In this document: positions 19,101 to 29,226 of the stretch, one piece after another | Layout: every line of letters starts with the position of its first letter | Position numbering within the stretch: position 1 is the first letter of the stretch | Source of the DNA: Cardinium endosymbiont of Culicoides punctatus | GTDB taxonomy: Bacteria; Bacteroidota; Bacteroidia; Cytophagales; Amoebophilaceae | DNA length: 38,719 bases | Reading direction: 5' to 3' | NCBI RefSeq assembly: GCF_004354815.1 | Contig: NZ_QWJI01000006.1 | Coordinates: 1-38,719, forward strand | Notes under the pieces: model-generated | Database searches by the model: none | What the model saw: the letters and a program-made list of their open reading frames with translations, nothing else | What the model was told of the DNA's origin: nothing | Made by a program: the position numbers and the translations under genes

Positions 19101-19174
19101 TGGGCCCACCAGGACTTGAACCTGGGACCTGCTGATTATGAGTCAGATGCTCTAACCAACTGAGCTATGAGCCC
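19101..19174 (-). tRNA. tRNA with CAT anticodon, probably elongator tRNA-Met
   Basis: On the minus strand acceptor GGGCTCA pairs with TGGGCCC (one T-G), D-arm AGCTCAGTTGGTTAGAGC, anticodon stem-loop CTGACTCATAATCAG, and T-arm CAGGTTCAAGTCCTG. It lacks the three G-C pairs typical of initiator tRNA. A lysidine-modified tRNA-Ile2 also has CAT in the gene and is the alternative. Confidence 0.88.
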
Positions 19175-19280
19175 CTTACCTAATTCAGTACTTTTGACAT
19201 ACAAATGCAGTACATCAATTACTATAATTAACAATATTACAATTTTTTTTGTAAAAAACAGAATATATGTTTATTTTTTT

Positions 19281-19548
19281 GGTGGTGGTACAAATATATG
19301 ATGGAATAAGTATTTGATCTTGAGTGTATTTTATATCGTTTAATAAGAAGTGGTTAATTTTTTTTAAGCAAACACATTACAGAAAGCTATTCTGAATGCC
19401 TCACTAACATAGATATAGTAAATAATGGCTTTAACAAAGACAAAAAATAGAATTATTTATGCAAAAAAATCAATACAATATTCATTATCAAAACAAAAAT
19501 ATAAAATCTAGTTTGAGTAATTTAGTATCATATATTTGTACCACCACC
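19281..19548 (+). mobile_element. 268-bp MITE, copy 1
   Basis: Perfect 22-bp terminal inverted repeats start GGTGGTGGTACAAATATATG. By eye the sequence is identical to copy 4 (38059-38326). The flanking octamers (ATTTTTTT on the left, GTAAAATT on the right) do not match, so the target duplication has been lost, perhaps by recombination. The right end reads into the PD-(D/E)XK gene and supplies its ATG. Confidence 0.88.
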
Positions 19549-20145
19549 GTAAAATTCCCTAATGATGAAGTAAGAGAATCTTTTAAAGACTCATTATATG
19601 AAGAACTCAATGAAACAGTAAAATCAAAAGGTAAAACTAGTGAAGATAACTTAATAAATGCGCTGGTAGCAGTAGATATAGATGGTTTTATGTCTACTCT
19701 TGAATCTTCTTTTTCAAGTATTCCTTATTTCTTCTTTTTACAAGAACAAAATAAAAATGAAGCTTTTTACTATTCAGTGCTTCATGCTTTTTTAAGAGGA
19801 GCTAAACTAAATCCAGAAAGTGAAAAATGTTCTAATGTAGGAAGGATAGATATTGTTGTTAATTCTATACCGAATATTACTTATCTATTGGAATTAAAAC
19901 ATGACCAAAATGCTCATACTGCAATAGAACAGACTAAAAATACTAAGTATATACAACAGTATGTTCGTCAGAATAAGGATATTGTTGTTATAGGAATAAA
20001 TTTTGATAGTGATAAGCGTAATTTTAATGATTATGAGTGTAAATATTATGACTTTCAAGGCAATGAAATATCTGATAGAGATGCTTTTTTAGATCATTTA
20101 GATAAACGTAAGAAAAATCTTAGTAGAGACACTAGACACGGATAA
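19459..20145 (+). CDS. PD-(D/E)XK nuclease-domain protein with MITE-encoded N-terminus
   Basis: A 228-residue ORF. Residues 1-30 (from MQKNQYNIHYQ to ICTTT) are encoded entirely by the right end of MITE copy 1. From residue 31 (VKFPNDEVRESF) it matches the linker and C-terminal PDDEXK_9 domain of the Bacteroidetes family that normally carries an AAA-ATPase-like N-terminal domain. Candidate catalytic residues are Asp131 in GRIDIVV, with Glu145 and Lys147 in LLELK; Glu101 may be the helical acidic residue. The AAA half is gone, so this is a 5'-truncated gene with a new start, perhaps still giving a stand-alone nuclease-fold protein. Function is unknown. A hairpin terminator follows. Confidence 0.75.
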   Translation: MQKNQYNIHYQNKNIKSSLSNLVSYICTTTVKFPNDEVRESFKDSLYEELNETVKSKGKTSEDNLINALVAVDIDGFMSTLESSFSSIPYFFFLQEQNKNEAFYYSVLHAFLRGAKLNPESEKCSNVGRIDIVVNSIPNITYLLELKHDQNAHTAIEQTKNTKYIQQYVRQNKDIVVIGINFDSDKRNFNDYECKYYDFQGNEISDRDAFLDHLDKRKKNLSRDTRHG

Positions 20146-20182
20146 CAAACATTTTACACAATCTTTTCAAAAGCCTCGCTAA

Positions 20183-20258
20183 ATCCGACATTGAGCTATA
20201 TCTCTTTGTTCAAAGAAATATTTCTTTGACTAAGGGGTAACTCAATGTCGGATAATTT
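20183..20258 (+). terminator. Large hairpin with T tract after the PD-(D/E)XK gene
   Basis: ATCCGACATTGAG (20183-20195) pairs perfectly with CTCAATGTCGGAT (20241-20253). Inside lies a 20-bp palindrome, TCAAAGAAATATTTCTTTGA (20210-20229). AATTTTT follows. It acts plausibly as a terminator; the outer arms also look like terminal repeats of a tiny element. Confidence 0.6.
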
Positions 20259-20303
20259 TTATTCTTTTTAGCTATTATTCAGCATTGAGTGTGCCAAGAA
20301 CGA

Positions 20304-20600
20304 TTATCCTACATATACCGGCCGCTTATAGTTGGCTGGAGTCATTTTGGCTTCTTGATGGTTAATCGGCTGACCTGCAATCCTTGCAAGGCAATTCATA
20401 TAAGGGCTGAGACATCCTGGCATTGTCTTACGTGTCATTGTTTCGATAATATCTAAAAGACCAAGCTCTGTTGCTAGACCAAGAGGTGTTTTACCAGTTT
20501 CTATTTCGGTGTTGCGATCAATTTGTCCATTGTTCCATATACTTTTAAAAGTACTGTATTCGGCTGTATTATTGATGGTATTATTTTTTAATTTTTCTAG
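20304..20600 (-). pseudogene. Ankyrin-repeat C-terminal fragment
   Basis: A minus-strand frame without a start ends at TAA (20304-20306). It contains TEIETGKTPLGLATELGLLD, a recognisable ankyrin repeat (G-x-T-P-L-x-x-A-x-x-x-G), followed by a tail ending KRPVYVG. Upstream it continues through KDLEKLKNN into the A-rich region where the lipoprotein ORF at 20597-21178 ends in another frame. I infer that the two were one gene, separated by a frameshift in runs of A. Ankyrin proteins in such symbionts are often host-directed. Confidence 0.6.
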
Positions 20601-21178
20601 ATCCTTTTTGTTTTCCTTATTTTTTTTATTTTTTCATCGATGATCTTTTTTGCATCTTTGTTTAGAATGGTCCTTTTGTTCCCTTTCTTTGAGATTAAGT
20701 CTTTGATGGTATCCATTTCTTCTTTGCTTAGGGTGCTTTCTTCTTTGCTTAGGATGCCTTTTTCTTCTAATGCTGTTAGAGTCTCTATTGAGATTAAGCA
20801 TTTTATGATGATATCTATTTCTTCTTTGCTTAGGATGCCTTTTGCTTTTAATGCTATTAGAATATTTATTTTATTACAAATGATCTCATTGGTCTTAGTA
20901 TCTAAATAACCTATGAGCTCTTTAAAATCTTCTTTACTTATCTCTCCATGATAGAGAGCACGTTTTTCTATATCTTCTAATCTTGATTTTTGTGCGTTAT
21001 TATGAGCTATATTAGTCATGTACAGTGTAGTGCTGTATGTTGATGCTTTCCTTTTGTTATCTTGTGATGTACTATTATTATCCATATGCATTACTGTCTT
21101 ATTACAAGAGCTAATAAAACACATTATTGTTAATGATAAAGACAGAATCCTGTAATGCGCAATAAGATATGTTTTCAT
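20597..21178 (-). CDS. Lipoprotein with repeated GILSKEE segments, probably frameshifted
   Basis: A 193-residue ORF with a lipoprotein signal peptide (hydrophobic core, then lipobox FISSC with Cys near residue 25). The mature part is helical and charged, with short repeats (KAKGILSKEEIDII, EEKGILSKEE, LSKEEMDTI), echoed in DNA by at least three copies of CTTCTTTGCTTAGG. They vaguely resemble SHOCT modules. The end is a Lys/Ile-rich low-complexity tail over runs of A, where a change of frame would continue into an ankyrin repeat (20304-20600). It is probably the 5' part of a decayed or slippage-dependent ankyrin lipoprotein gene. Confidence 0.55.
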   Translation of the reverse strand: MKTYLIAHYRILSLSLTIMCFISSCNKTVMHMDNNSTSQDNKRKASTYSTTLYMTNIAHNNAQKSRLEDIEKRALYHGEISKEDFKELIGYLDTKTNEIICNKINILIALKAKGILSKEEIDIIIKCLISIETLTALEEKGILSKEESTLSKEEMDTIKDLISKKGNKRTILNKDAKKIIDEKIKKIRKTKRI

Positions 21179-21462
21179 TTTTTATAAAATAGATTAATTG
21201 TGTTATACATATAAAACCAGACGTATAAGAACCTTATTAGGTAATTTATAAGTACAAATTTATACAAAATAAATTATATACTACAAGATATGTATCAAAT
21301 TAATCTGGAAGGTGGATGAAATTCAGTTTATAAATTTGTAACGTATCCTTAAGGGGTTATGGTTTAACTATATGATGCTAAGCCACCCCAGTGGATATAA
21401 TAATTTGTTTTGGTTGCATAACAAAATATGTTTTTTATTTTTTATGGCTCGTTTTAAGTGAA

Positions 21463-21993
21463 TTATACATTAAAAGACGATTCTAAATCCAGCAAGAATT
21501 TTTTGCGTTCTAGACCACTGCTATACCCTGTTAATGTTCCATTCTTACCTATTACCCTATGACAAGGAATTAAAATGGATATGGCATTATGCCCATTAGC
21601 ATTTGCAACGGCTCTTATGGCATTGGGTTGCCCTACAGTTATTGCCTGATTTTTGTAGCTGATTGTTTTTCCATAAGGTATTTGTTCCAAAACATCCCAA
21701 ACAGATAATTGAAAAGGACTACCTATTACTTTATCTAATGGTGTTGAAAATACCTTTCTTTCTCCGCAAAAATACTCCGTAAGTTCTTTTTGTAATTGAT
21801 TGGTATGTGCGTTTGAATTTAATTTGAAAGATGCTTTGCATTTTTTTTGTAATTGCAATTGTTTGGATGCTAATCTTTTGCTATCGGAGAATGCTAATAG
21901 ACAAAGCCCCTTAGATGAAAAATACCCAATCATGGAACCAATAGGCGTCCAAAAAAATTGATAACCAATGTTTGTTATGGTATCTGCTTGCAT
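21463..21993 (-). CDS. ogt: Methylated-DNA-[protein]-cysteine S-methyltransferase
   Basis: A suicide repair protein that transfers the alkyl group from O6-alkylguanine in DNA to its own cysteine. The 176-residue product has the N-terminal ribonuclease-H-like domain and the C-terminal active-site domain, with acceptor Cys144 in IPCHRVIGK. The helix-turn-helix stretch PYGKTISYKNQA and AVANANGHN and the closing GYSSGLERKKFLL are present, so it looks fully functional. It stands alone on the minus strand; the 284-nt gap before it (21179-21462) shows nothing. Confidence 0.94.
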   Translation of the reverse strand: MQADTITNIGYQFFWTPIGSMIGYFSSKGLCLLAFSDSKRLASKQLQLQKKCKASFKLNSNAHTNQLQKELTEYFCGERKVFSTPLDKVIGSPFQLSVWDVLEQIPYGKTISYKNQAITVGQPNAIRAVANANGHNAISILIPCHRVIGKNGTLTGYSSGLERKKFLLDLESSFNV

Positions 21994-22059
21994 AAGGCTT
22001 AGCTGTTTTCCGTTTCGTTTTATATGGAAAGATTATTTCACCTGACCATAAAAACTGAG

Positions 22060-22296
22060 TTAGAGATATCGAATAACTCCTTTTCTAATAAAATCTTTTA
22101 GAAGACGCTGTATGATATTTAATGCTGTTTGTCGGATTTGCTTATAAAGACTTTTTTTTATTTTACTTTTTCGTTTATCAGACAAAAAAATCAATATCAA
22201 TATAATCCCTAAAAAGAGGCTTTTCAAAGGTAGTTTTTTACACATGGATAGGTTATTTAATGAATAACACAGAGAAGTATACCTTGTACCCTTCAC
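22060..22296 (-). CDS. Small membrane-anchored basic peptide
   Basis: I do not recognise it. It has 78 residues from the first ATG, but the internal ATG at about 22245 gives a neater 61-residue product: MCKKLPLK, one hydrophobic helix (SLFLGIILILIFL), then a Lys/Arg-rich amphipathic tail. The arrangement (one N-terminal helix, charged tail, 61 residues) resembles the neighbour at 22420-22605, so the two may be related in role. Confidence 0.4.
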   Translation of the reverse strand: MKGTRYTSLCYSLNNLSMCKKLPLKSLFLGIILILIFLSDKRKSKIKKSLYKQIRQTALNIIQRLLKDFIRKGVIRYL

Positions 22297-22419
22297 GTGT
22301 GTGATGGGAAGTTTTTATAAATGTATTTCCATATATACGTCACAACACGTGAAAAGTATTCGACTTAAAAATATTTAAGTAAACAAGTTGCTAAGAAAGC
22401 ATTACTATTTATAATATGC

Positions 22420-22605
22420 TTAATCAAGATAAGCCTTAACAGTTTCTACTACTTTATCAGATGACGATTTGCAACAACCAGATAGCAGTTTGGATTTATT
22501 GCGAATGGCTTCCGTTATTTTCTTTTTAGTTTCATCACATACTAAAATACCTAAAATGGCCCCTAATATAATACCTAGTACTAGGTAATACAAATTTCTA
22601 AACAT
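22420..22605 (-). CDS. YtxH-like small membrane protein
   Basis: 61 residues: an N-terminal glycine-containing transmembrane helix (LYYLVLGIILGAILGILV) followed by a lysine-rich amphipathic helix (DETKKKITEAIRNKS) and a short C-terminal helix. This is the layout of YtxH-domain proteins, small envelope proteins often linked to stress in other bacteria; their role here is unknown. A CC pair (SGCCKSS) is unusual. It lies downstream of gyrB on the same strand. Confidence 0.6.
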   Translation of the reverse strand: MFRNLYYLVLGIILGAILGILVCDETKKKITEAIRNKSKLLSGCCKSSSDKVVETVKAYLD

Positions 22606-22755
22606 GACTTGTTGTGTTTAAATTATTAAAAAATATAGCATCATATGTGTCTTTTCTATGGATTTATACTATTATATATTGAGCAAATAAAATCATAGTA
22701 AAAAAACAATCAAGAAGAACACTATTTAAGTTAAGTAAATACTACGGAAAAAGAA

Positions 22756-24747
<1,992 letters not shown>

Positions 24748-24796
24748 TTAAAGATACTAGCTTTCTTTCAAAGGAGTATTATATAATCCACAATTT

Positions 24797-25273
24797 CTAG
24801 ATTTCAGCTATAGTTACACCATCTTTACAATGCATAGGGCTATTTTCTACTACACGTCTAATCAAATGATGTTGACGAAGATAATTACGCACAACATTAC
24901 GTAAAATACCACTTCCCTTTCCATGAATAATTTTTAATTGACTATGACCCGATAATAATGCACGATCAATGAATTTTTCTAGTTCATATTGTGCTTGTGC
25001 GCTATTGCAACCATGCAGGTCAAGAACAGGATCCTTGAGTTGAGTTGGCCTGGTTAGCCTATAACCATTCGCTTGATTATATTTATTTTTCTTTTTAGGG
25101 ATACCATTATACTTAAGCATAACCATTTCGATATCCTTAATAGGAAGGCAAATATGAAAAGAGTCAGTAGAAACCAATGCTTTCTGTTTATTTATGCGTA
25201 CGACTTGCCCGATAGTAGTTTGATCTTTAATACGAACATAACTGCCTACTGTAATATTGATCTTTGGGCTCAT
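24797..25273 (-). CDS. KOW plus Smr-domain protein, MutS2 C-terminal-like
   Basis: 158 residues. The first ~50 form a small beta domain (GSYVRIKDQTTIGQVVRINKQKALV) like the KOW domain of MutS2. The C-terminal half is a Smr domain with LDLHG near residue 84 and the HGKGSGILR motif, which in relatives nicks DNA or RNA. The ATPase and clamp domains of full MutS2 are missing, so this is either a stand-alone Bacteroidetes Smr protein or the surviving end of mutS2. It has its own ATG and no sign of decay. It lies just upstream of gyrB on the same strand and may share its transcript. Confidence 0.8.
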   Translation of the reverse strand: MSPKINITVGSYVRIKDQTTIGQVVRINKQKALVSTDSFHICLPIKDIEMVMLKYNGIPKKKNKYNQANGYRLTRPTQLKDPVLDLHGCNSAQAQYELEKFIDRALLSGHSQLKIIHGKGSGILRNVVRNYLRQHHLIRRVVENSPMHCKDGVTIAEI

Positions 25274-25304
25274 CTATTTTTTATAAAATAAAAAAGGATA
25301 GAAA

Positions 25305-25652
25305 TTAAAGAAGCGCTTCTATAGCAATAGATGTTTGTTCATATACTTTCGTAGCTCTTTCTAGAGAATGCTTCAAATAGAAGGCTATACTTTCTTCAAA
25401 TTTTTTTTGATCCACTTGGTATAAGGAGAGAATCGCTTGGTAGTGTTGAGCATAAACAATATCTGCAGTTTCTTTAGGTAAGTTTTTATTAGCTATCCAA
25501 GCATTTAATAACTCTATATCCCTTAATATGTTCACGAAAAGTATTTCGTTGATTACTTTTGGAGTAGCTTTGGTCGTAGTACTTGCTATTGGTTCCAACT
25601 TTCCTATCCCTAGGAATAACAAAGTAAAAAAGAGCGTAGTATATTTTTTCAT
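25305..25652 (-). CDS. DUF4296-family secreted or lipid-associated protein
   Basis: 115 residues with an N-terminal signal peptide (MKKYTTLFFTLLFLGIG). The mature part is helical: a first helix with NEILFVNILRDIELLNAW, then ADIVYAQHYQAILSLYQVDQKKFEESIAFYLKH and a final helix. This matches the DUF4296 pattern (a D-hyd-hyd-x-A helix, then Y-x-x-I-hyd-x-x-H/Y-x-hyd-x-x-x-x-F-x-x-S-x-x-Y-Y). The family is limited to Bacteroidetes and has no known function; members lie in the periplasm or outer membrane. It is 31 nt upstream of the Smr gene on the same strand. Confidence 0.7.
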   Translation of the reverse strand: MKKYTTLFFTLLFLGIGKLEPIASTTTKATPKVINEILFVNILRDIELLNAWIANKNLPKETADIVYAQHYQAILSLYQVDQKKFEESIAFYLKHSLERATKVYEQTSIAIEALL

Positions 25653-25883
25653 TAAGGCATAGAAGTGTTGGTCTGCTACAAAGTTAAGTAAAAATACATA
25701 TATTTATTGAATCAAAGCAGGAAAAAATCGTTGGATTGATGGGTAGGCATCTATACTGAAGATTTCATTTTGTAGGGATAAACAAGAAAAAGCGTTGAGT
25801 AGTCTAGGTTATTTTAATAGGTTTTACAGTAGGTTAATTAAACATTTTCATACAGATAACGATAGTTCATACAAAAATTAATT
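25653..25883. promoter_or_regulatory. Divergent intergenic region
   Basis: It separates the divergent DUF4296 (-) and DUF3822 (+) genes and should hold both promoters. The sequence is AT-rich; I could not pick out a confident -33/-7 pair by eye. Confidence 0.3.
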
Positions 25884-26804
25884 ATGGAAGTGTTTCCAAA
25901 GAAAGTTTTCTCTGTTGTTTATAAAAAAAAATTTAACCTAGACAAAAGTACCAACTATCACTTGTCTATAACCATAGGTGATGGTATAATCAAAGTAGCT
26001 TGCATAGAACATGCTACTTATGAGTGTTTATTATTAAATGTCTATGAACTTCCTCTTGATAAAACAGATCCAACCTATATTAAAAGTTTAGAGCAGTTTT
26101 ATAACCAAGAATTTTTTTTAATAAAAAAAGACTGGTTTTCTGTAACATTATCTGTGTCAAATCAGAAATTTACGCTTTTCCCTCATTTGTTACTAAGTAA
26201 AAAAGATTTACCCATTTACATGCACGCTGCTTGTGGACTAGACCCGAATGATGAAGTGCTTGTTTTCACCCATGCACTGGCTAAAATGTCTGTTGTATTT
26301 TCAGAAAATGCGTCTGTGCTCAATTGGTTTAGGAAACGTTATACCAATAATAATTTTCAGATTATTCATCAATCCAATGCCATTATTGAGGGCATCCAGA
26401 TGGAGTCTACATCAACCTATAAAACGGAACTATTTGTATGGATAGAAGCATCCTATTGTCATATAGTTGTGTATGATAAAAAAAGAATATTGTATTACAA
26501 TATTTTTACATATGATACCTCTGATGACTTTTTAGCTTGCATATCTGCTGTGGTACAGATTATGAAATTAGAACGTAATGCTTGCACATTATTTGTAGCT
26601 GGATTGATTGAAAAAAAATCATTAGCCTATTATAGACTTAAAAACTACATTCCACAAACTAAATTCAAGACGAAGATTCATTTTTTGAACTTAAATACCC
26701 ATTTTTTAAAGCAGAGTGGCCATTTGCCTATTTTGTATTTTGATGTTATGAGTAGTTTGCTTTGCCATCCGCATAGTAAGGAAAAAAAGGGGGGATTCCA
26801 ATAA
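25884..26804 (+). CDS. DUF3822-family protein
   Basis: 306 residues, soluble, with an actin-like-fold flavour: SITIGDGIIKVACIE near the start, then FVWIEASYCHIVVYDKKRILYYNIFTYDTSDDFLACISAVVQ, LFVAGLIEKKSLAYYRLKNYIP and a C-terminal LPILYFDVMSSLLC. This is the pattern of the Bacteroidetes-specific DUF3822 proteins. Their function is not established. tsaB follows 97 nt downstream on the same strand. The length is close to that of the family and nothing is broken. Confidence 0.72.
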   Translation: MEVFPKKVFSVVYKKKFNLDKSTNYHLSITIGDGIIKVACIEHATYECLLLNVYELPLDKTDPTYIKSLEQFYNQEFFLIKKDWFSVTLSVSNQKFTLFPHLLLSKKDLPIYMHAACGLDPNDEVLVFTHALAKMSVVFSENASVLNWFRKRYTNNNFQIIHQSNAIIEGIQMESTSTYKTELFVWIEASYCHIVVYDKKRILYYNIFTYDTSDDFLACISAVVQIMKLERNACTLFVAGLIEKKSLAYYRLKNYIPQTKFKTKIHFLNLNTHFLKQSGHLPILYFDVMSSLLCHPHSKEKKGGFQ

Positions 26805-26901
26805 ATTATTTCTTGCATGTCATACTAGTGTATGGTTTAATGATAATATTGCATATGCTTACATGTTGAAAAGATTAAAAATTACACTCATCTAAATATA
26901 T

Positions 26902-27561
26902 ATGTCTCTGATATTAAGTATTGAAACATCTACAAAAGTTTGCTCAGCTGCCTTGCACAATGCAGGTAATCTGATAGCCCATACCACACTGGTAAATGCT
27001 TGTTCTCATGCGGAATTTCTTATGGTAATTATAGATAATCTATTTAAGATTAGTCCATGTGAGCGAAAAGATCTAAATGCCATAGCCATTTCTCATGGCC
27101 CTGGTTCTTATACGGGACTTCGTATTGGTGCAGCCGTAACAAAGGGTCTCTGTTATGGGTTAAATATACCACTTATTGCTATTGATACATTAGAAGCTAT
27201 GGCTTATGAAATGAGTTTTTGTATAGATGGGGCAACTTTGCTTTGTCCAGCAATTGATGCAAGGCGATCCGCCATTTATACCCTCATCATCGATAAAGAT
27301 AGGCAAATAAAAAAACCTACACATGTAGCATTTTTGGATGATGAAGCATATAGGAAATCACTGCCCAATCAACCTTTGATTTTTTTTGGAGATGGTGTTA
27401 CTAAGTGTAAAGATTTTTTATTGGAAAACAAAAACATTCGATTTATAGAAGGGGTGCTTCCTTCTGCAAAGCAGATAGGTTTTCTTGCCTTTGCCAAATT
27501 CGAAAAACAAGATTGGCAAGAAATAGCTTGTTATGAGCCTTATTATTTAAGTCAATTTTAA
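26902..27561 (+). CDS. tsaB: tRNA threonylcarbamoyladenosine biosynthesis protein TsaB
   Basis: TsaB is the scaffold partner of TsaD in making t6A37 on ANN-decoding tRNAs. The 219-residue protein starts LILSIETSTKVCSAAL and has SHAEFLMVIIDNL, AISHGPGSYTGLRIGAAVTKGLCYGLNIPLIAIDTLEAM and DARRSAIYT, all typical. The length is normal for TsaB and too short for TsaD, and TsaD's metal-binding HxxxH is absent. TsaC/TsaD/TsaE are not in this window. Confidence 0.94.
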   Translation: MSLILSIETSTKVCSAALHNAGNLIAHTTLVNACSHAEFLMVIIDNLFKISPCERKDLNAIAISHGPGSYTGLRIGAAVTKGLCYGLNIPLIAIDTLEAMAYEMSFCIDGATLLCPAIDARRSAIYTLIIDKDRQIKKPTHVAFLDDEAYRKSLPNQPLIFFGDGVTKCKDFLLENKNIRFIEGVLPSAKQIGFLAFAKFEKQDWQEIACYEPYYLSQF

Positions 27562-27724
27562 GAAAAATAAAGAAAATAAGAATATTTATTTGTTATTATC
27601 AGAAAATAGTTATAATATTGTTATCATTAATGCTTGCGTGGTCAACGGGCTAAGCTAGTTGTTATGTAAAGCATAAATAGGAACTAATTAATTAAATAGA
27701 AAGATATACAATTAAATAACAATT

Positions 27725-28513
27725 ATGAAAGTAATAAAAAAAACTTTGGCTGCTAGTGCATTGGCTCTTGCTGTTGTAAATCATGCACAAGCAGAAATGG
27801 ATCCACTTAGTTATGGTGTTAAAGTAGCCTTTAGTAATTCTAGCTTCTCTGCTGATAGCGATGCTAAATTATCAGGTAAAGCTGTAGCTTCTCTATTCCT
27901 TGGTAATCCATTTGCTTCTGGTCATCTGTATGCTGAGTATGCCTTCAATGATTATATTGGTTTGGGGCTAGCAGCAGGCTATATGAATCAAGGAGGTAAA
28001 TTAGTTGCAAAGGCAGATAGTAGTGCATCATCTGGTGATAAGGATAAGGAGAATAAGAATAAGGATGAATCCAGTATAAATATGACTTCACATGGTATAC
28101 ATGTTCCTCTCTATCTATGTGTTTATCCACTTGGTCGTGAGGAAGATAATGGTATATTAAAGCTATTTGTAGGTGGTTTTGCTTATCTTCCATTGTCTAC
28201 ACATATTGAGCAAAAGGGTGCTGATGGTAAAGCTGATGCAAACGTAACAGGAGATAAGATAAAAGAGGATGCTAACAAAAAGAAAGAACTTCCAGGTTTT
28301 GATGCAGGGGCTCATGTCGGTCTCGGATATGAATTTCCTTTTGGCCTTGCTATCGAAAGCAATTATGGTTATGGCTTTATAAATAGATTTGGAGAAAAAG
28401 ATAAGGATAAAGAACAATCCATATTTCAGAAGACTGTTGGTTTGAAAAAGTTAAATACACATAATTTTAATCTAGGTATTTCTTACAATCTTGCAGCTGC
28501 ATTCTGTGATTAA
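27725..28513 (+). CDS. Outer membrane beta-barrel protein with K/D/E-rich loops
   Basis: 262 residues with a clear signal peptide (MKVIKKTLAASALALAVVNHAQA, cleaved after AQA). The mature part is a small barrel: YGVKVAFSNSSF, LYAEYAFNDYIGLGLAAGYM, GIHVPLYLCVYPL, LKLFVGGFAYLPL, AGAHVGLGYEFPFGLAIESNYGYGF, and a last strand NFNLGISYNLA. Three long loops are low-complexity and strongly charged: about residues 93-117 (DKDKENKNKDESS), about 162-190, and about 223-231 (GEKDKDKEQ). These loops probably face outward and look fast-evolving. Such proteins are often immunodominant surface proteins in symbionts. It ends at a strong hairpin. Confidence 0.75.
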   Translation: MKVIKKTLAASALALAVVNHAQAEMDPLSYGVKVAFSNSSFSADSDAKLSGKAVASLFLGNPFASGHLYAEYAFNDYIGLGLAAGYMNQGGKLVAKADSSASSGDKDKENKNKDESSINMTSHGIHVPLYLCVYPLGREEDNGILKLFVGGFAYLPLSTHIEQKGADGKADANVTGDKIKEDANKKKELPGFDAGAHVGLGYEFPFGLAIESNYGYGFINRFGEKDKDKEQSIFQKTVGLKKLNTHNFNLGISYNLAAAFCD

Positions 28514-28572
28514 TTTTTCCTGAATATATATGTAAATACAACTTAGTTAGTATTACATATATCAATTAACGG

Positions 28573-28604
28573 TAACGGGCATCCATAAAGTTGGATGTCC
28601 GTTA
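28573..28604 (+). terminator. Terminator of the beta-barrel gene
   Basis: TAACGGGCATCCA pairs with TGGATGTCCGTTA (one G-T) around a six-base loop and is followed by TTTCTA. It lies just before tRNA-Glu. Confidence 0.75.
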
Positions 28605-28611
28605 TTTCTAT

Positions 28612-28683
28612 GGCCCGTTCGTCTAGGGGTTAGGACATCAGGTTTTCATCCTGAAAACAGGGGTTCGATTCCCCTACGGGCTA
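28612..28683 (+). tRNA. tRNA-Glu (anticodon TTC)
   Basis: Acceptor GGCCCGT with ACGGGCT (one G-T), D-arm TCGTCTAGGGGTTAGGA, anticodon loop TTTTCAT giving TTC, T-arm GGGGTTCGATTCCCC. Confidence 0.95.
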
Positions 28684-29076
28684 CAATCTTTATCTCCATG
28701 TGAATTATGTACAGTATACTGTACTACCTTAATCACTATTAAATATCTTAGGTGTAGGATATTTAACCAGTGTGTCCTTTAAGTATATCAGTGACCAATG
28801 TTGCCTTTATAGAGTTGCATTTTTTTTGCAAACAGCTGTTCTGAATGCCTTATTAACGTAGATGTAGTAAAAGAATAGCTTTTTTTACATGTTCCCATAT
28901 AGCTCTACTGGGTAATTTTGATCCGCTGAGATGGCGGCCATACACTATCATGTTCAAGGCCTTGAACTATCTCTGAAAGATAGGACTTGATTTACTCAAC
29001 AAATATAGTGGATAATGATAGTTTCGAAAGAAGTCTGCTAGAATTTATGAGTAAAATTTTTAGCATGTTTCTTTTA
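28684..29076. other. Gap with a MITE relic, a palindrome and a short dispersed repeat
   Basis: No gene is supported. 28821-28890 matches the MITE core (GCAAACAGCTGTTCTGAATG against the MITE's GCTATTCTGAATG, then ATTAACGTAGATGTAGTAA against CTAACATAGATATAGTAA). GTTCAAGGCCTTGAAC at 28952-28967 is a perfect 16-bp palindrome. GTTTCGAAAGAAGTCT at 29021-29036 repeats the arm at 16016-16031. Confidence 0.5.
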
Positions 29077-29226
29077 TCATCCACGTGCCGGTATCGTTTC
29101 ATACAATGTAAAATGGGTTTTTCGGAACTCGTGATAGCCCCTCATATAAGCCATCTCTTCTTTAGTAGCTAAAGTTCCATTTTTTACTTTACGCGCAATT
29201 TCTTTAAGACCCTCTGGGATAGTAGG
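29042..29226. repeat. 185-bp duplicated 3' gene end, copy A
   Basis: It covers the last ~49 codons of the paralogue at 29077-30426 plus about 35 nt downstream of its stop. It matches 30455-30639 with no gap and only four differences by eye, whereas the rest of the two genes is much more diverged. Confidence 0.85.
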
